A DNA stretch of 29,725 nucleotides from Candidatus Uhrbacteria bacterium (GTDB lineage Bacteria; Patescibacteriota; Patescibacteriia; SG8-24). The notes under the pieces were generated by a model. The model worked only from the letters and a program-made list of their open reading frames with translations. It was not told where the DNA came from and did no database searches. The stretch is taken from positions 1 through 29,725 of the forward strand of contig JACQSM010000016.1 in the NCBI GenBank assembly GCA_016205965.1, written 5' to 3'. The position numbers were made by a program, and so were the translations under genes. This document shows positions 14,277 through 22,087 of the stretch, in pieces (the stretch's first letter is position 1; the number at the start of each line of letters is the position of its first letter).

Positions 14277-14714
14277 TTATTTTTTGAGCGGAATGACCTT
14301 GACGAGCCGGGTCACTTGGCCGGCATCGTCGGCGATCGAAAACTCGAGCGCCACCGACTCGAGCTTGGCCATGACCGGGTTGTCGCGCAGCAGGCCCAGG
14401 TAGACATCCTGTTCGTAGCGCTTGCCGATCATGCCCGCAATCGGCAGATCGACCGTCTTGTCGATGTCGATGACCCGGAAACGGTAGGTCGAAAAATCGA
14501 GGCCGTAATCGTCGTCCATGACCAGGCGTCCGTGGATGTCTTCCAGCATGGTCGGCGGCTCGGGAGTCCAGGTGAAATCGATCTCCGGCGGCCGATCATG
14601 GATCCGGCCGGCCGGCGCCGCCTTGCCGCTGACGGCGAAAAAGCCTGCCAGAGCGATGACGGCGGCTGCCGCGATGAAACGCGGCTGCCTGAATTTGTGG
14701 GCAAGACTCTTCAT
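14277..14714 (-). CDS. Secreted or membrane-anchored protein of unknown function
   Basis: A 145-residue protein with a basic N-terminus and a hydrophobic helix at about residues 13-30, a signal peptide or anchor without a lipobox. The rest looks like one beta-rich, Ig-like domain: PEIDFTWTPEPPTML, VMDDDYGLDFSTYRFRVID, then LESVALEFSIADDAGQV. The DDYGL and A-D-x-A-GQ pieces recall outer domains of large DUF4175-type envelope proteins, but this similarity is only suggestive. It is the last gene of the operon, 68 bases after pyrH, and is followed by a strong terminator. Confidence 0.6.
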   Translation of the reverse strand: MKSLAHKFRQPRFIAAAAVIALAGFFAVSGKAAPAGRIHDRPPEIDFTWTPEPPTMLEDIHGRLVMDDDYGLDFSTYRFRVIDIDKTVDLPIAGMIGKRYEQDVYLGLLRDNPVMAKLESVALEFSIADDAGQVTRLVKVIPLKK

Positions 14715-14782
14715 CTGATTAATCGCCTATGAAAATGACGGAGTGCGGACAGGATAGACGATTCGGCCCCGCCAGTCAACCA

Positions 14783-15475
14783 TCACGAGATCACCGTGCC
14801 CTTGCAGTCTTTGCCGGCCAGGATCCGGTCGAGGTTCTTGAAGTCGCGGCCGTCGGCGATGACCACGCGCATCTTGAGCTTCTGGGCCTCGCGGGCCGCC
14901 ACCGGATCGAATGGCGAATTGAGGCCCGGATCCCAGCGGCCGCCGAAACGCTTCCGGAACTCCTTCCAGGACAAGGCCGTGATCGGAGCGGCATCGGCGT
15001 TGACCCGCGGATCCTTGTCGTAGACGTAAGCGATGTTCGACAGGTTGACGAGCGTCGCCGCGCCGTACTGGCGAGCCAGCAGCACCGCGTCGAAGTCGGT
15101 CGAGCAGCCCGGCCGCCAGCCGGCGCCGATGACGATCGGCTTCAGCGTCGGCATCTCCTCATGCGGATCGGTGATGATGCGGGGATGGGCGTTGCCGCGG
15201 AAGATCGTGCGCAGCAGATGGGCGTTCAGGCGGGTGGCATGGATGCCGATCCAGTCGAGGTCGTCGCGGGTCAGCGGCGTCACCTTGCCGGCCGCTTTCT
15301 GGTAGTCGCGGGCGGTCGTCCCGCCGCCGCAGATGATTACGAAACGGCGCCCCTTGGCGGCGTGGCGCAAAATCAGCGCCCGGAATTTTTTGAGAAAGGC
15401 GGTGTCGATCCCCTCTTTCGGGACGATTAACGAACCGCCGAGCGACAGAACGATGGCAGGCTGATTCGACGGCAT
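14783..15475 (-). CDS. pyrH: Uridylate kinase (UMP kinase), amino-acid-kinase fold
   Basis: It phosphorylates UMP to UDP with ATP in pyrimidine nucleotide synthesis. The 230 residues show the N-terminal LSLGGSLIVPKEGIDTAFL, FVIICGGGTTARDYQKAA (substrate and phosphate loop), GGWRPGCSTDFDAVLLA-like acceptor segment, and the nucleotide-binding NLSNIAYVYDKDPRVN. WDPGLNSPFDPVAAREA and the GS-form of the first loop are closer to archaeal-type UMP kinases than to the usual bacterial form. It follows the small basic gene by 12 bases. A related amino-acid kinase is the main alternative but fits less well. Confidence 0.85.
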   Translation of the reverse strand: MPSNQPAIVLSLGGSLIVPKEGIDTAFLKKFRALILRHAAKGRRFVIICGGGTTARDYQKAAGKVTPLTRDDLDWIGIHATRLNAHLLRTIFRGNAHPRIITDPHEEMPTLKPIVIGAGWRPGCSTDFDAVLLARQYGAATLVNLSNIAYVYDKDPRVNADAAPITALSWKEFRKRFGGRWDPGLNSPFDPVAAREAQKLKMRVVIADGRDFKNLDRILAGKDCKGTVIS

Positions 15476-15487
15476 AGGATTCGGCGG

Positions 15488-15610
15488 TTATTTTTTCTTG
15501 GTCCACTTCGCCTGCAGCTTGCGCATCTTGGCATGGGCCGAAAAACGGAACCCGCTGGGCGTACGATAACCCGCGCCGCCCTTTCGATGGCCGCTGGCAT
15601 GATTCTTCAT
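15488..15610 (-). CDS. Small, highly basic 40-residue protein
   Basis: A short gene within the operon: ATG at 15608-15610, TAA at 15488-15490. The product begins MKNHASGHRKGGAGYRTPSG and ends KMRKLQAKWTKKK, rich in Lys, Arg, His and Gly with almost no acidic residues. Such composition suits a ribosome- or RNA-binding protein, though it matches no ribosomal protein I recognise. AAGG lies 7 bases before the ATG. The gap to the upstream gene is 9 bases and to pyrH 12 bases, which supports it as a translated member of the operon. Confidence 0.6.
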   Translation of the reverse strand: MKNHASGHRKGGAGYRTPSGFRFSAHAKMRKLQAKWTKKK

Positions 15611-15619
15611 AGGAAAACC

Positions 15620-16369
15620 TTAACGCCGACGACTCAACTCCAGCTTCGAAATGTTATCGACGTAGCGCTTGGACAGACTGCCCTCCTCGACCCGCAAGGT
15701 ATCGAGCTCCCAGAGCAATTCGGCCGAGAGCAGGGCGGTGGCGATGGTCACCGCCGCCAGCAAACGCGAAGCGGCCGCATCGCCCACGGTCAGCGTCTGG
15801 GCGATGACCACGGCGGCGACGATCAACAGCACGGTGATCCAGCTGTAGGCCGAAAGGCGCGAACCCTGCATCTCGCGAATCTGCTGCCGGGCTTCGGCGA
15901 TGACGCCGGTGGTCTTAAGCAGGTCTTCAAAAAGCGTTTCTTCCTTCTTCGTTTCGAGATTCGGAACCGTGTAAATATGGTAGCTCAATTTGCGGAAGGC
16001 CATGCTGCCGTCGTCGTAGTCGCTGAATTTAGTCTTGGCGAACACCGACAGATAGTCGGTCAGAAAGCCGTGGATTTCCGTGAACCAGCCGCGGAAGCGC
16101 TGCGAGGCCTCGGACAGGTTTTTCGACAGGTGGTAGATGCGGCGCAGCTTGTTGAGTTCGAGCGAGACGGTCATGAGCAGCAGGCGGCGGCGCTCGGCGG
16201 CCTGGAAGATCAGGAAAGAAATCATCGTGGCCGCGAACACGGCCGTGGCGATGGCCGCGCCCGAACCGTCGGCTTGGCCGGTGGCCGGCACCAAAAAGAC
16301 GTAGACGACGCTGCCGACGGTGATGAGCGCCAGACGGCCGAGCGAGACGGGAGTGATGGGGATATTCAT
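15620..16369 (-). CDS. Four-helix membrane protein, paralogue of the 19847 gene
   Basis: A 249-residue protein with two N-terminal membrane helices (about 11-28 and 38-57), a cytoplasmic-looking middle of about 130 residues, and two C-terminal helices (about 191-209 and 213-232). The middle begins AERRRLLLMTVSLELNKLRRIYHL. The plan recalls DUF4239/bestrophin-like proteins, but the match is not firm. It is clearly related to the plus-strand gene at 19847, which has the same helices and the matching ERRLTLRTAVNVELTRLRRLHHL. The start at 16369 lies 5 bases after xseB; the longer in-frame ATG at 16462 would lie inside xseB and adds an unlikely Arg/Gln-rich tail. Function is unknown. Confidence 0.7.
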   Translation of the reverse strand: MNIPITPVSLGRLALITVGSVVYVFLVPATGQADGSGAAIATAVFAATMISFLIFQAAERRRLLLMTVSLELNKLRRIYHLSKNLSEASQRFRGWFTEIHGFLTDYLSVFAKTKFSDYDDGSMAFRKLSYHIYTVPNLETKKEETLFEDLLKTTGVIAEARQQIREMQGSRLSAYSWITVLLIVAAVVIAQTLTVGDAAASRLLAAVTIATALLSAELLWELDTLRVEEGSLSKRYVDNISKLELSRRR

Positions 16370-16374
16370 AAATG

Positions 16375-16608
16375 TTACTCGTTGGCGGCGCCGTCGATTT
16401 CGCCGAACTTGGCCTTGATCTCGACGACTTTGTTCTCGACTTCTTTGAGGCGCTCCTTGCACTTCTGGGCCAGCGCCAGTCCGCGCTCGAACTTCTTGAG
16501 CCCTTCGTCGAGATCGACTTCCTCGCGCTCGAACCAGCCGATGATCTGCTCGAGCTCCTGGTAGGCTTCGCCGAAGTTGAATTTCTTCTCGGCTTTCGAT
16601 GCTGTCAT
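16375..16608 (-). CDS. xseB: Exodeoxyribonuclease VII small subunit
   Basis: XseB binds in several copies to the XseA catalytic subunit to make exonuclease VII, which degrades single-stranded DNA from both ends. The 77 residues are nearly all helical, with FGEAYQELEQIIGWFEREEVDLDEGLKKFERGLALAQKCKERL broken here only by description: the conserved F-x-x-x-Y-x-x-LE, the E(R/V)-x-D-L-x-x-x-L pair and the C-x-x-x-L helix are all seen. Length is normal. The start overlaps the xseA stop by four bases (ATGA), so translation is coupled. Confidence 0.92.
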   Translation of the reverse strand: MTASKAEKKFNFGEAYQELEQIIGWFEREEVDLDEGLKKFERGLALAQKCKERLKEVENKVVEIKAKFGEIDGAANE

Positions 16609-17849
16609 AGCTTTTCAGTGACTTTGCTCATGATCCGGCCCTGGTGCAATTGTATATCGACGGTCTGGCCGATGTCCACCGCTTGGGCGCTCTTGACGAT
16701 CTTGCCGCCGGCGCGAACCAGGGCGTATCCACGAGACAGGATCCGGCGCGGGTCGACGTTCGCCAGCAATCGTTCCTGGGCCTCGATCGCGGTCCGAAAC
16801 CGGCCGGCCCAAAAGGACGCCGACGAGGACAACCGGGACGCCAGCGCCGCGCCCTGCGCGAGCCGGCTCGCGTTACTGGTCCGGAAAGCGGCGAAATGAC
16901 GGGCGAAATCCAGCAACAGATGGCGAAAATCGTCGATCCGGCGCCGGGCGTGGGCCTCGATCTGGCGGGCCATGCCGTCGATGGCCGCCGCCCGGCCGCC
17001 GACGGCCCCGCGCAATGCGCCGTGCATGCGCTCGACGCCGCCATCGACGAAGGCGGCGACTTCGCGCCGATGCGGCGCCAAGAGCTCGGCCGCATGAGTC
17101 GGGGTCGAGGCCCGGAGGTCGGCGGCGTAGTCGGCCAGGGTTTCGTCGCGCTCATGGCCGACGCCGACGACCACGGGAATCGCCGAACCGAATACGGCCC
17201 GGACGACCTCCTCGGAATTGAAGGCCTGGAGGTCTTCGAGCGAGCCGCCGCCGCGGGTCAGTACCAAAACATCGGCCAATCCCGGATGCGCGTTGAAATA
17301 TTTGAAAGCGCCGACGATATCGGCGACGGCGTCGCGGCCCTGCACCTGGACGTGGGCCGAATGGATTTTGAGCCCGCCCCAGCGGCCGCCCAGGATGCGG
17401 AGAAAATCGCTGTACGCGGCCGACTCGCGCGAAGCGATCAGCCCGACGCTCTCGGGAAAGCGCGGCAGCGGCCGCTTGCGTTCGATGGCGAACAATCCTT
17501 CGGCGGCCAATTTTTTCTTGAGCAATTCGAAGGCGCGGCGCAGCGCGCCCTCGCCCATCAACTCGACCCGCTCGACCGTGACCGAAAACTTGCCGCTCTT
17601 GGCGTGTATTTTCGGATAACCGAAGATGCGGATCTGCATGCCGTCTTCGAGCGGCGTCTTGAGCTGCCAGACGGTGGCGAAACACGAGACCACCGAATTC
17701 TCGTCCTTGAGCAGGAACCAGATCCATTTATCCTGCGACACGCGGTACTCGGCGACCTCCCCTTCGATCGCCAAGCCTTCGGGAAAAACCGCCGTGGTCA
17801 GGGCGGCGTTCAGGAACTCGACGAATTGCGAAACCGAAAAAACGTTCAT
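16605..17849 (-). CDS. xseA: Exodeoxyribonuclease VII large subunit
   Basis: The catalytic subunit of exonuclease VII. Residues 1-100 form the OB-fold single-strand-binding domain (VSQFVEFLNAALTTAVFPEG, SCFATVW). The catalytic domain has VGLIASRESAAYSDFL, VQVQGRDAVADI, VLVLTRGGGSLEDLQAFNSE, VVVGVGHERDETLADYAAD and RASTPTHAAELLAP, all family hallmarks. A long coiled region follows (about 265-360), then RRILSRGYALVRAGGKIVKS near the C-terminus. At 414 residues the length is normal. It overlaps the Kelch gene before it and xseB after it by four bases each, so three consecutive genes are translationally coupled. Confidence 0.95.
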   Translation of the reverse strand: MNVFSVSQFVEFLNAALTTAVFPEGLAIEGEVAEYRVSQDKWIWFLLKDENSVVSCFATVWQLKTPLEDGMQIRIFGYPKIHAKSGKFSVTVERVELMGEGALRRAFELLKKKLAAEGLFAIERKRPLPRFPESVGLIASRESAAYSDFLRILGGRWGGLKIHSAHVQVQGRDAVADIVGAFKYFNAHPGLADVLVLTRGGGSLEDLQAFNSEEVVRAVFGSAIPVVVGVGHERDETLADYAADLRASTPTHAAELLAPHRREVAAFVDGGVERMHGALRGAVGGRAAAIDGMARQIEAHARRRIDDFRHLLLDFARHFAAFRTSNASRLAQGAALASRLSSSASFWAGRFRTAIEAQERLLANVDPRRILSRGYALVRAGGKIVKSAQAVDIGQTVDIQLHQGRIMSKVTEKL

Positions 17850-18874
17850 GGCACCAGCACTTCATTGACGTCCGAAACCGAAAGCCCCGGCCGCCGGCCG
17901 CCGCCGATGACGAAGATCTTCGCTCCGACCACGGCCGCGCCCAGACCGTGCCGGGCCGTCGGCATCGACGGCGCCGCCGACCAGGAGCGGGTCTTGGGAT
18001 CGTAGACGTCGACGCGGTCGAAGGTCGCGGTCGCGGCTTCGCCGCCGAAAACGTAGATCTTGCCGTCGAAAACGACGCTCGCGATACGTCCGCGGCGGCT
18101 CGGCATCGGTTCGAGCGTATCCCACAGGCTGGTCGCGGGATCGAAAACCTCGATGGTGGCGGTGTTGCTGGCCACGGAGCCTTCGCTGCCGCCGATGGCG
18201 TACAATTTTCCGCCGATGGCGGCGCCGCCCAAATATCCGCGGACGGAATTCATGGCTTCTTCGGTCAGCCAGCGGCCGGTCGGAACGTCATACGAGACAT
18301 GACTGTCGCTGGCGCCGCCGTAACCGAGCCCGTCGATCACGTGTATCTTGTCGCCAAGAACCGCGGCCGCGGCGCCGCCGATCGCTTTCGGCGGCATTGC
18401 CCCGGTCTTCCAGCTATTGGTGCCGGGATCATAGATGAACATGGTTTTCGAGGGCGTCGAGGCGATACCCTCCAATCCGCCGATGGCGTAGAGCTTGCCG
18501 CCGTCGGCAACCAGCGCGACGTGATGCAGAGCTTTAGGCAGGGACTGGGCCTTGGACCAAGAGTCGCGGACGGTGTCGTACGCGAATACGACATCGACGG
18601 TGCGGGCGAAACCATCGGAGCCGCCGACGACATAGACGACGTCCTTGATGGCGGCGGCGGCAACGCCGACGAGCGGTTCCGGCATCGGCGCCGCCTTAAG
18701 CCAGACCGAAGCCTTGGGCGCCGATTTCGACTGAATCCGCGTGGCGAAAGATTGATAAGTCTCGATGCTGACTCCCTCGTCGCCGCCCAACAGAATATCG
18801 ATTCCCCGGACGTACCAGTAATAAAAGTAGACGGTGGCGCCGAGCGTGAGGATGATCAGGAAAAATTTCTTCAT
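17846..18874 (-). CDS. Membrane-anchored Kelch-repeat beta-propeller protein
   Basis: A 342-residue protein with an N-terminal membrane helix (MKKFFLIILTLGATVYFYYW) and six or so Kelch repeats from about residue 60. Each repeat shows the GG pair and the Y/W spacing: VVYVVGGSDGFARTVDVVFAY, KLYAIGGLEGIASTPSKTMFI, KLYAIGGSEGSVASNTATIEV, KIYVFGGEAATATFDRVDVY and IFVIGGG. The propeller should lie outside the membrane and bind protein or glycan; the ligand is unknown. It follows the GerMN/Gmad2 gene by 6 bases and overlaps xseA by 4, so envelope and DNA-repair genes share one transcript. Confidence 0.85.
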   Translation of the reverse strand: MKKFFLIILTLGATVYFYYWYVRGIDILLGGDEGVSIETYQSFATRIQSKSAPKASVWLKAAPMPEPLVGVAAAAIKDVVYVVGGSDGFARTVDVVFAYDTVRDSWSKAQSLPKALHHVALVADGGKLYAIGGLEGIASTPSKTMFIYDPGTNSWKTGAMPPKAIGGAAAAVLGDKIHVIDGLGYGGASDSHVSYDVPTGRWLTEEAMNSVRGYLGGAAIGGKLYAIGGSEGSVASNTATIEVFDPATSLWDTLEPMPSRRGRIASVVFDGKIYVFGGEAATATFDRVDVYDPKTRSWSAAPSMPTARHGLGAAVVGAKIFVIGGGRRPGLSVSDVNEVLVP

Positions 18875-18880
18875 ATCCTC

Positions 18881-19774
18881 TTAAGGTTGTAGCACGTCTT
18901 CGGTCTTTCCCTCCACCGAAATGACGACGTCGCGCGTCTCCGGGAACTGCTTCAGGGTTTCCTTGATCTGCGCGGCGATGGCCGAAACGCGGCAGGAACC
19001 GGCGACACGCTTGAGTTCGGTGTTGAAATCGGCCGTCACCGTCCCGGAAGCGTCGTTGACCACCGACTTGAGTTTGACGCCCGGCGGCAGCGAGCTGAAG
19101 TAGCCCTGCGCCTTTTCCGCCGCCGTCGGCCCGGCCAGCAGCGCCTCGAGCGCCGATCGATAAATCGATCCGCCGCCGGCGGCGAATCGTATGACCGGGA
19201 AGGTGCGGTCGCAAAACGCGTCGGGATCCAGAGCGCTGCTGCCGAAGAAAACCTTGATCGGCATGGCGCCGCCCGGCGCGAAGATGACTTTCCGGATGAT
19301 CCGGTCGCGCGTCGTACCGTCGGACACGTCGGTCCAGTACACCTCGACCGTCCCCTCCCCGGGCTGCTGGTCGGGCAGCGCCAGTTCGGTTTCGAAACGG
19401 CCGAATTGGCCCGCTTCTCCCACGGCGGTCGTAAACGTCTTCAGCAAGACCTTGCCGTCGGCGTCCTTCACTTCGATCTCGACATTATTTTCGAAGACGC
19501 GGGCCCGCCCGCTTACTGCGAAACGTTCGGCCAAGGCCGCGCCCTCGACCGGCACTTCCAGGACGATGTTCTTTTCGGCCTTGGGCTGAATCTTGGGCGC
19601 GGCCGTCGGCTTCGGCGGAGGCGGCGGCGCCGGATGATTGACGTTAGGCGCATCGGTCACGGCCAAAAAATCGCCGCTCGAACGGCCGAAGACGAAACCC
19701 AAAACGGCCGTAAGACATAAGCTCACGGCCAAAATCCACCGGCGTTTCCACAAGGAACGGGCGGGCCCGGGCAT
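18881..19774 (-). CDS. Gmad2/GerMN-domain membrane-anchored protein
   Basis: A 297-residue protein with an N-terminal membrane helix (about 13-30) and a proline-rich linker (about 47-65). An Ig-like Gmad2 domain (about 70-165) follows with ERFAVSGRARVFENNVEIEV and GRFETELALP. The C-terminal GerMN domain (about 175-290) has PIKVFFGSSAL, YRSALEALLAGPTAAEKAQG, SSLPPGVKLKSVVNDASGTV and AQIKETLKQFPETRDVVISV. The two domains occur together in many envelope proteins, including spore-germination and LpqB-type proteins. It heads the operon and diverges from the four-helix gene at 19847. A -10-like TATGAT lies at 19791-19796 on its strand. Confidence 0.85.
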   Translation of the reverse strand: MPGPARSLWKRRWILAVSLCLTAVLGFVFGRSSGDFLAVTDAPNVNHPAPPPPPKPTAAPKIQPKAEKNIVLEVPVEGAALAERFAVSGRARVFENNVEIEVKDADGKVLLKTFTTAVGEAGQFGRFETELALPDQQPGEGTVEVYWTDVSDGTTRDRIIRKVIFAPGGAMPIKVFFGSSALDPDAFCDRTFPVIRFAAGGGSIYRSALEALLAGPTAAEKAQGYFSSLPPGVKLKSVVNDASGTVTADFNTELKRVAGSCRVSAIAAQIKETLKQFPETRDVVISVEGKTEDVLQP

Positions 19775-19828
19775 AGTTGCTCAAAACTGTATCATACTTC
19801 TATGGCCGTCGGCAGGCGTGAACACTTG

Positions 19829-19837
19829 TGCTAGAAT
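19829..19837 (+). promoter_or_regulatory. Extended -10 promoter of the plus-strand four-helix gene
   Basis: TGC-TAGAAT: TGC at 19829-19831 and TAGAAT at 19832-19837. The box ends 9 bases before the ATG, implying a leader of 0-3 nt. No clear -35 and no Shine-Dalgarno. Confidence 0.6.
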
Positions 19838-19846
19838 AGAAACGTT

Positions 19847-20545
19847 ATGATGAAGGATATCCTCCGATTCGCGCCCATCGTCACGGCCGCCTTCGCCGCC
19901 ACCTACGCCCTACCCGTGTTCGACACGACGAGCTCGACCAGCAGCCTGCTGCACGTCTTCCTGATTTTCTCATTTCTCCTCGGTTTTTTCATCAACAGAG
20001 CCCTCGAACGGCGTCTGACGCTTCGAACCGCGGTCAATGTCGAGCTGACCAGGCTGCGCCGCCTGCATCATTTGACCGAGCAGATGAGCGATGCCGTCTG
20101 GAAAGAGACGGTGCAATCAGGCCTGCGGCACTATCAGACGACGGTGGCCAAAGATTTAAGCGGCCACAGCAAGCTACTCACTGTGTTTCGCGAGTTCACG
20201 CATGTGATCTATGATTTCAGGCCGGCAGATCGCCGCGAAGAGATCCTATTCCAGGAAATGCTGTCGACCTCCAAAGAGATCGCCCTGGAACGTCCACGTA
20301 TCGACCAATCGCTGAACGGAAAACAGTCGTTCTACAGCTGGCTGGTTCTCTACACCATCGCCGGATTCGAAATCGTCCTGCTCCTCCTCAACCGCGGCCA
20401 ACAGGGTCTCACCGACTTCAGCATCGGCGCGACCATCACCGGCGTCCTGATCACCATCGACCTGTTGCACCAAACCGACCGGGTGTCCCGGACCGAACTT
20501 GCCGAAATCGAAGAGCGTTATCGAAAAAACATCCCTAAGGAGTAA
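19847..20545 (+). CDS. Four-helix membrane protein, paralogue of the 15620-16369 gene
   Basis: A 232-residue protein with membrane helices at about 8-26, 31-50, 165-183 and 190-210, and a polar middle beginning ERRLTLRTAVNVELTRLRRL. The middle also matches the paralogue at FTHVIYDFRPADRREEILFQEML (there YHIYTVPNLETKKEETLFEDLL) and at SFYSWLVLYTI (there SAYSWITVLLI). Function is unknown. It is the only plus-strand gene between 14.2 and 25.4 kb and has its own leaderless-type promoter. A second ATG follows directly, so the start may be 19850. Its stop lies one base from the stop of the convergent O-methyltransferase gene. Confidence 0.7.
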   Translation: MMKDILRFAPIVTAAFAATYALPVFDTTSSTSSLLHVFLIFSFLLGFFINRALERRLTLRTAVNVELTRLRRLHHLTEQMSDAVWKETVQSGLRHYQTTVAKDLSGHSKLLTVFREFTHVIYDFRPADRREEILFQEMLSTSKEIALERPRIDQSLNGKQSFYSWLVLYTIAGFEIVLLLLNRGQQGLTDFSIGATITGVLITIDLLHQTDRVSRTELAEIEERYRKNIPKE

Positions 20546-20546
20546 G

Positions 20547-21101
20547 TCAGCCGACGAACAAACTCACCTCGATGGCGTCGTCACCGAAGACCTCGACGCT
20601 GCTGCGGTATTTTTTGTCGGTCCTGACGTAGTCGAGATACGACGCCATCCGGGCGGCCATGAGTCCGGCATTATTGGCGACGATGATCGCGCCCGGCGCC
20701 AGCTTGGGCTCGAGCTTTTTGAGATAGTTGAGATTCTGCGTTTTCTCCGCGTCTAACAATACGAAATCGATCGGACCGGGCAAGGCCGGAATGAGTTCTC
20801 GGGCATCGCCCTGGAGCATCGTCACTTTCGCGGACAGACCGGCGGCGGCGACGTTCTCCTGGCAGCGTTTGGCCAGGTCGGCGCTCAATTCCAGACCGAC
20901 CAGCTTGCAGCCGTCGCCGAGATTGCGGGCGATGAGGATCGACGAGTACCCGACCAGCACGCCGACCTCGAGAGCGGTGCAGGGCTGTCGCTCCCGGACA
21001 AGCTTCTCGATCAGCTTGCCCTTGGACCGGCCGAGGATCGGCAAATATTCGCTCTTGGATCGTTCTTCGATGTCGTGAAGGACGGTTTCGGGGTTCTTCA
21101 T
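20547..21101 (-). CDS. SAM-dependent O-methyltransferase (COMT/CCoAOMT-type fold)
   Basis: A 184-residue protein of the Methyltransf_3/24 type. ALEVGVLVGYSSILIARNL is motif I, LVGLELSADLAKRCQENV supplies the ribose-binding acidic residue, VTMLQGDARELIPAL follows, and PIDFVLLDAEKTQNLNYLKKL carries the aspartate region of the metal-dependent O-methyltransferases. GAIIVANNAGL replaces the usual D-N-x-L with A-N-N, so the metal site may be altered. The usual length is about 210. It is the last gene of the pgi-led operon, 3 bases after the phosphotransferase gene. The substrate is unknown. Confidence 0.8.
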   Translation of the reverse strand: MKNPETVLHDIEERSKSEYLPILGRSKGKLIEKLVRERQPCTALEVGVLVGYSSILIARNLGDGCKLVGLELSADLAKRCQENVAAAGLSAKVTMLQGDARELIPALPGPIDFVLLDAEKTQNLNYLKKLEPKLAPGAIIVANNAGLMAARMASYLDYVRTDKKYRSSVEVFGDDAIEVSLFVG

Positions 21102-21104
21102 ATC

Positions 21105-22064
21105 TTAAGCGAAAAGATCGCGGACATACTCTTCATCGAGCGCTTCATGGAAATACGCCAGCATCTGGTTGCGGGCCGGACCGAGATGCTCCTCATCGGC
21201 GTCGCGCCAGAAGAATGCCTGCTCGAAGGATCGGACCAAGAGGCCGATCCGCATCTGGCGCACGTCGACCGGAAAATGCTCGACGATCGAACGGAGATAG
21301 GCTATCTGCCATTGGGGGTTGCCCCACATCAGCATCCAGGCATACATGGCCACGAACTCCCAGGGATCGATGCCGCCGACCCAATCGACGACCGCGATCC
21401 GGCCGTCGGCGGCCAAAATGAAATTCCGCGGATAAAAATCGCCGTTGGTGAACATCGATCCCTCATAGCTGCGGGCCGCCGCCGAAGACAGCAATTTCAT
21501 GGCCGTGCTCACCGTGGAGCGCTCGAGGTAGCCCTTGGCGATCATCGTCTCCGCTTTCATGGAAAACTCGGGGCCCCAGCGGGCGAAATCGAACCGGCGC
21601 ACGAACTCCGGCAGGGTATGGATATCGACCGAGCGCAGATCACGGAGCACGTCGACGGCCATGCCGGCCGTGGCCACGTCGATGCCGCGGCCGCCCCAGG
21701 CTTCGGGCTTGTGCGCCGATTCGGACCAGCCGTAGACCAGGGGCTGGCCGGAGATGTATCGCGACGTCATCCAACGAACCTCCTCGAACATGCCGTCGTC
21801 GATATACTCGGGCAGGACCAGCCGTTCGAATTCGTCGCGATCGAGAGTAGGCAAAACGTCGCGCAGGATCCTGATTTCGTATTCGATGCTCTTGGTCTTG
21901 CGCGGCTCGCTGCCGAACTTCAACACCACGGTCGCCTCCCCCTTGTCGGCGCCGGTCGGCGCGCACGCCAAAAGATTCCACTTGATGGCGTCGAGCGGAC
22001 GAAGCTTGAGATGGGCGAGAAGCTCCGGAAGCTTCGGATGAAACGGCGGTAAGGCTGGCTCCAT
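21105..22064 (-). CDS. APH/choline kinase-fold phosphotransferase
   Basis: A 319-residue protein of the aminoglycoside phosphotransferase superfamily, which phosphorylates small hydroxyl-bearing molecules with ATP. The N-lobe has ATVVLKFGSEPRKTKSIEYEI (lysine and glutamate of the ATP site). The catalytic loop is MFTNGDFYPRNFILAADG, where the usual H-G-D-x-x-x-x-N has Asn for His; the metal-binding motif is AVVDWVGGIDPWEF. Trp-rich helices follow. The start at 22064 (MEPALPPFHPKL) was preferred to 22139, which overlaps the previous gene. The gap to the upstream DUF4015 gene is 23 bases and to the next gene 3. The substrate is unknown; a sugar or amino alcohol would suit the operon. Confidence 0.75.
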   Translation of the reverse strand: MEPALPPFHPKLPELLAHLKLRPLDAIKWNLLACAPTGADKGEATVVLKFGSEPRKTKSIEYEIRILRDVLPTLDRDEFERLVLPEYIDDGMFEEVRWMTSRYISGQPLVYGWSESAHKPEAWGGRGIDVATAGMAVDVLRDLRSVDIHTLPEFVRRFDFARWGPEFSMKAETMIAKGYLERSTVSTAMKLLSSAAARSYEGSMFTNGDFYPRNFILAADGRIAVVDWVGGIDPWEFVAMYAWMLMWGNPQWQIAYLRSIVEHFPVDVRQMRIGLLVRSFEQAFFWRDADEEHLGPARNQMLAYFHEALDEEYVRDLFA

Positions 22065-22087
22065 AAGGAGGAGTCCGAGTTCGGTGG

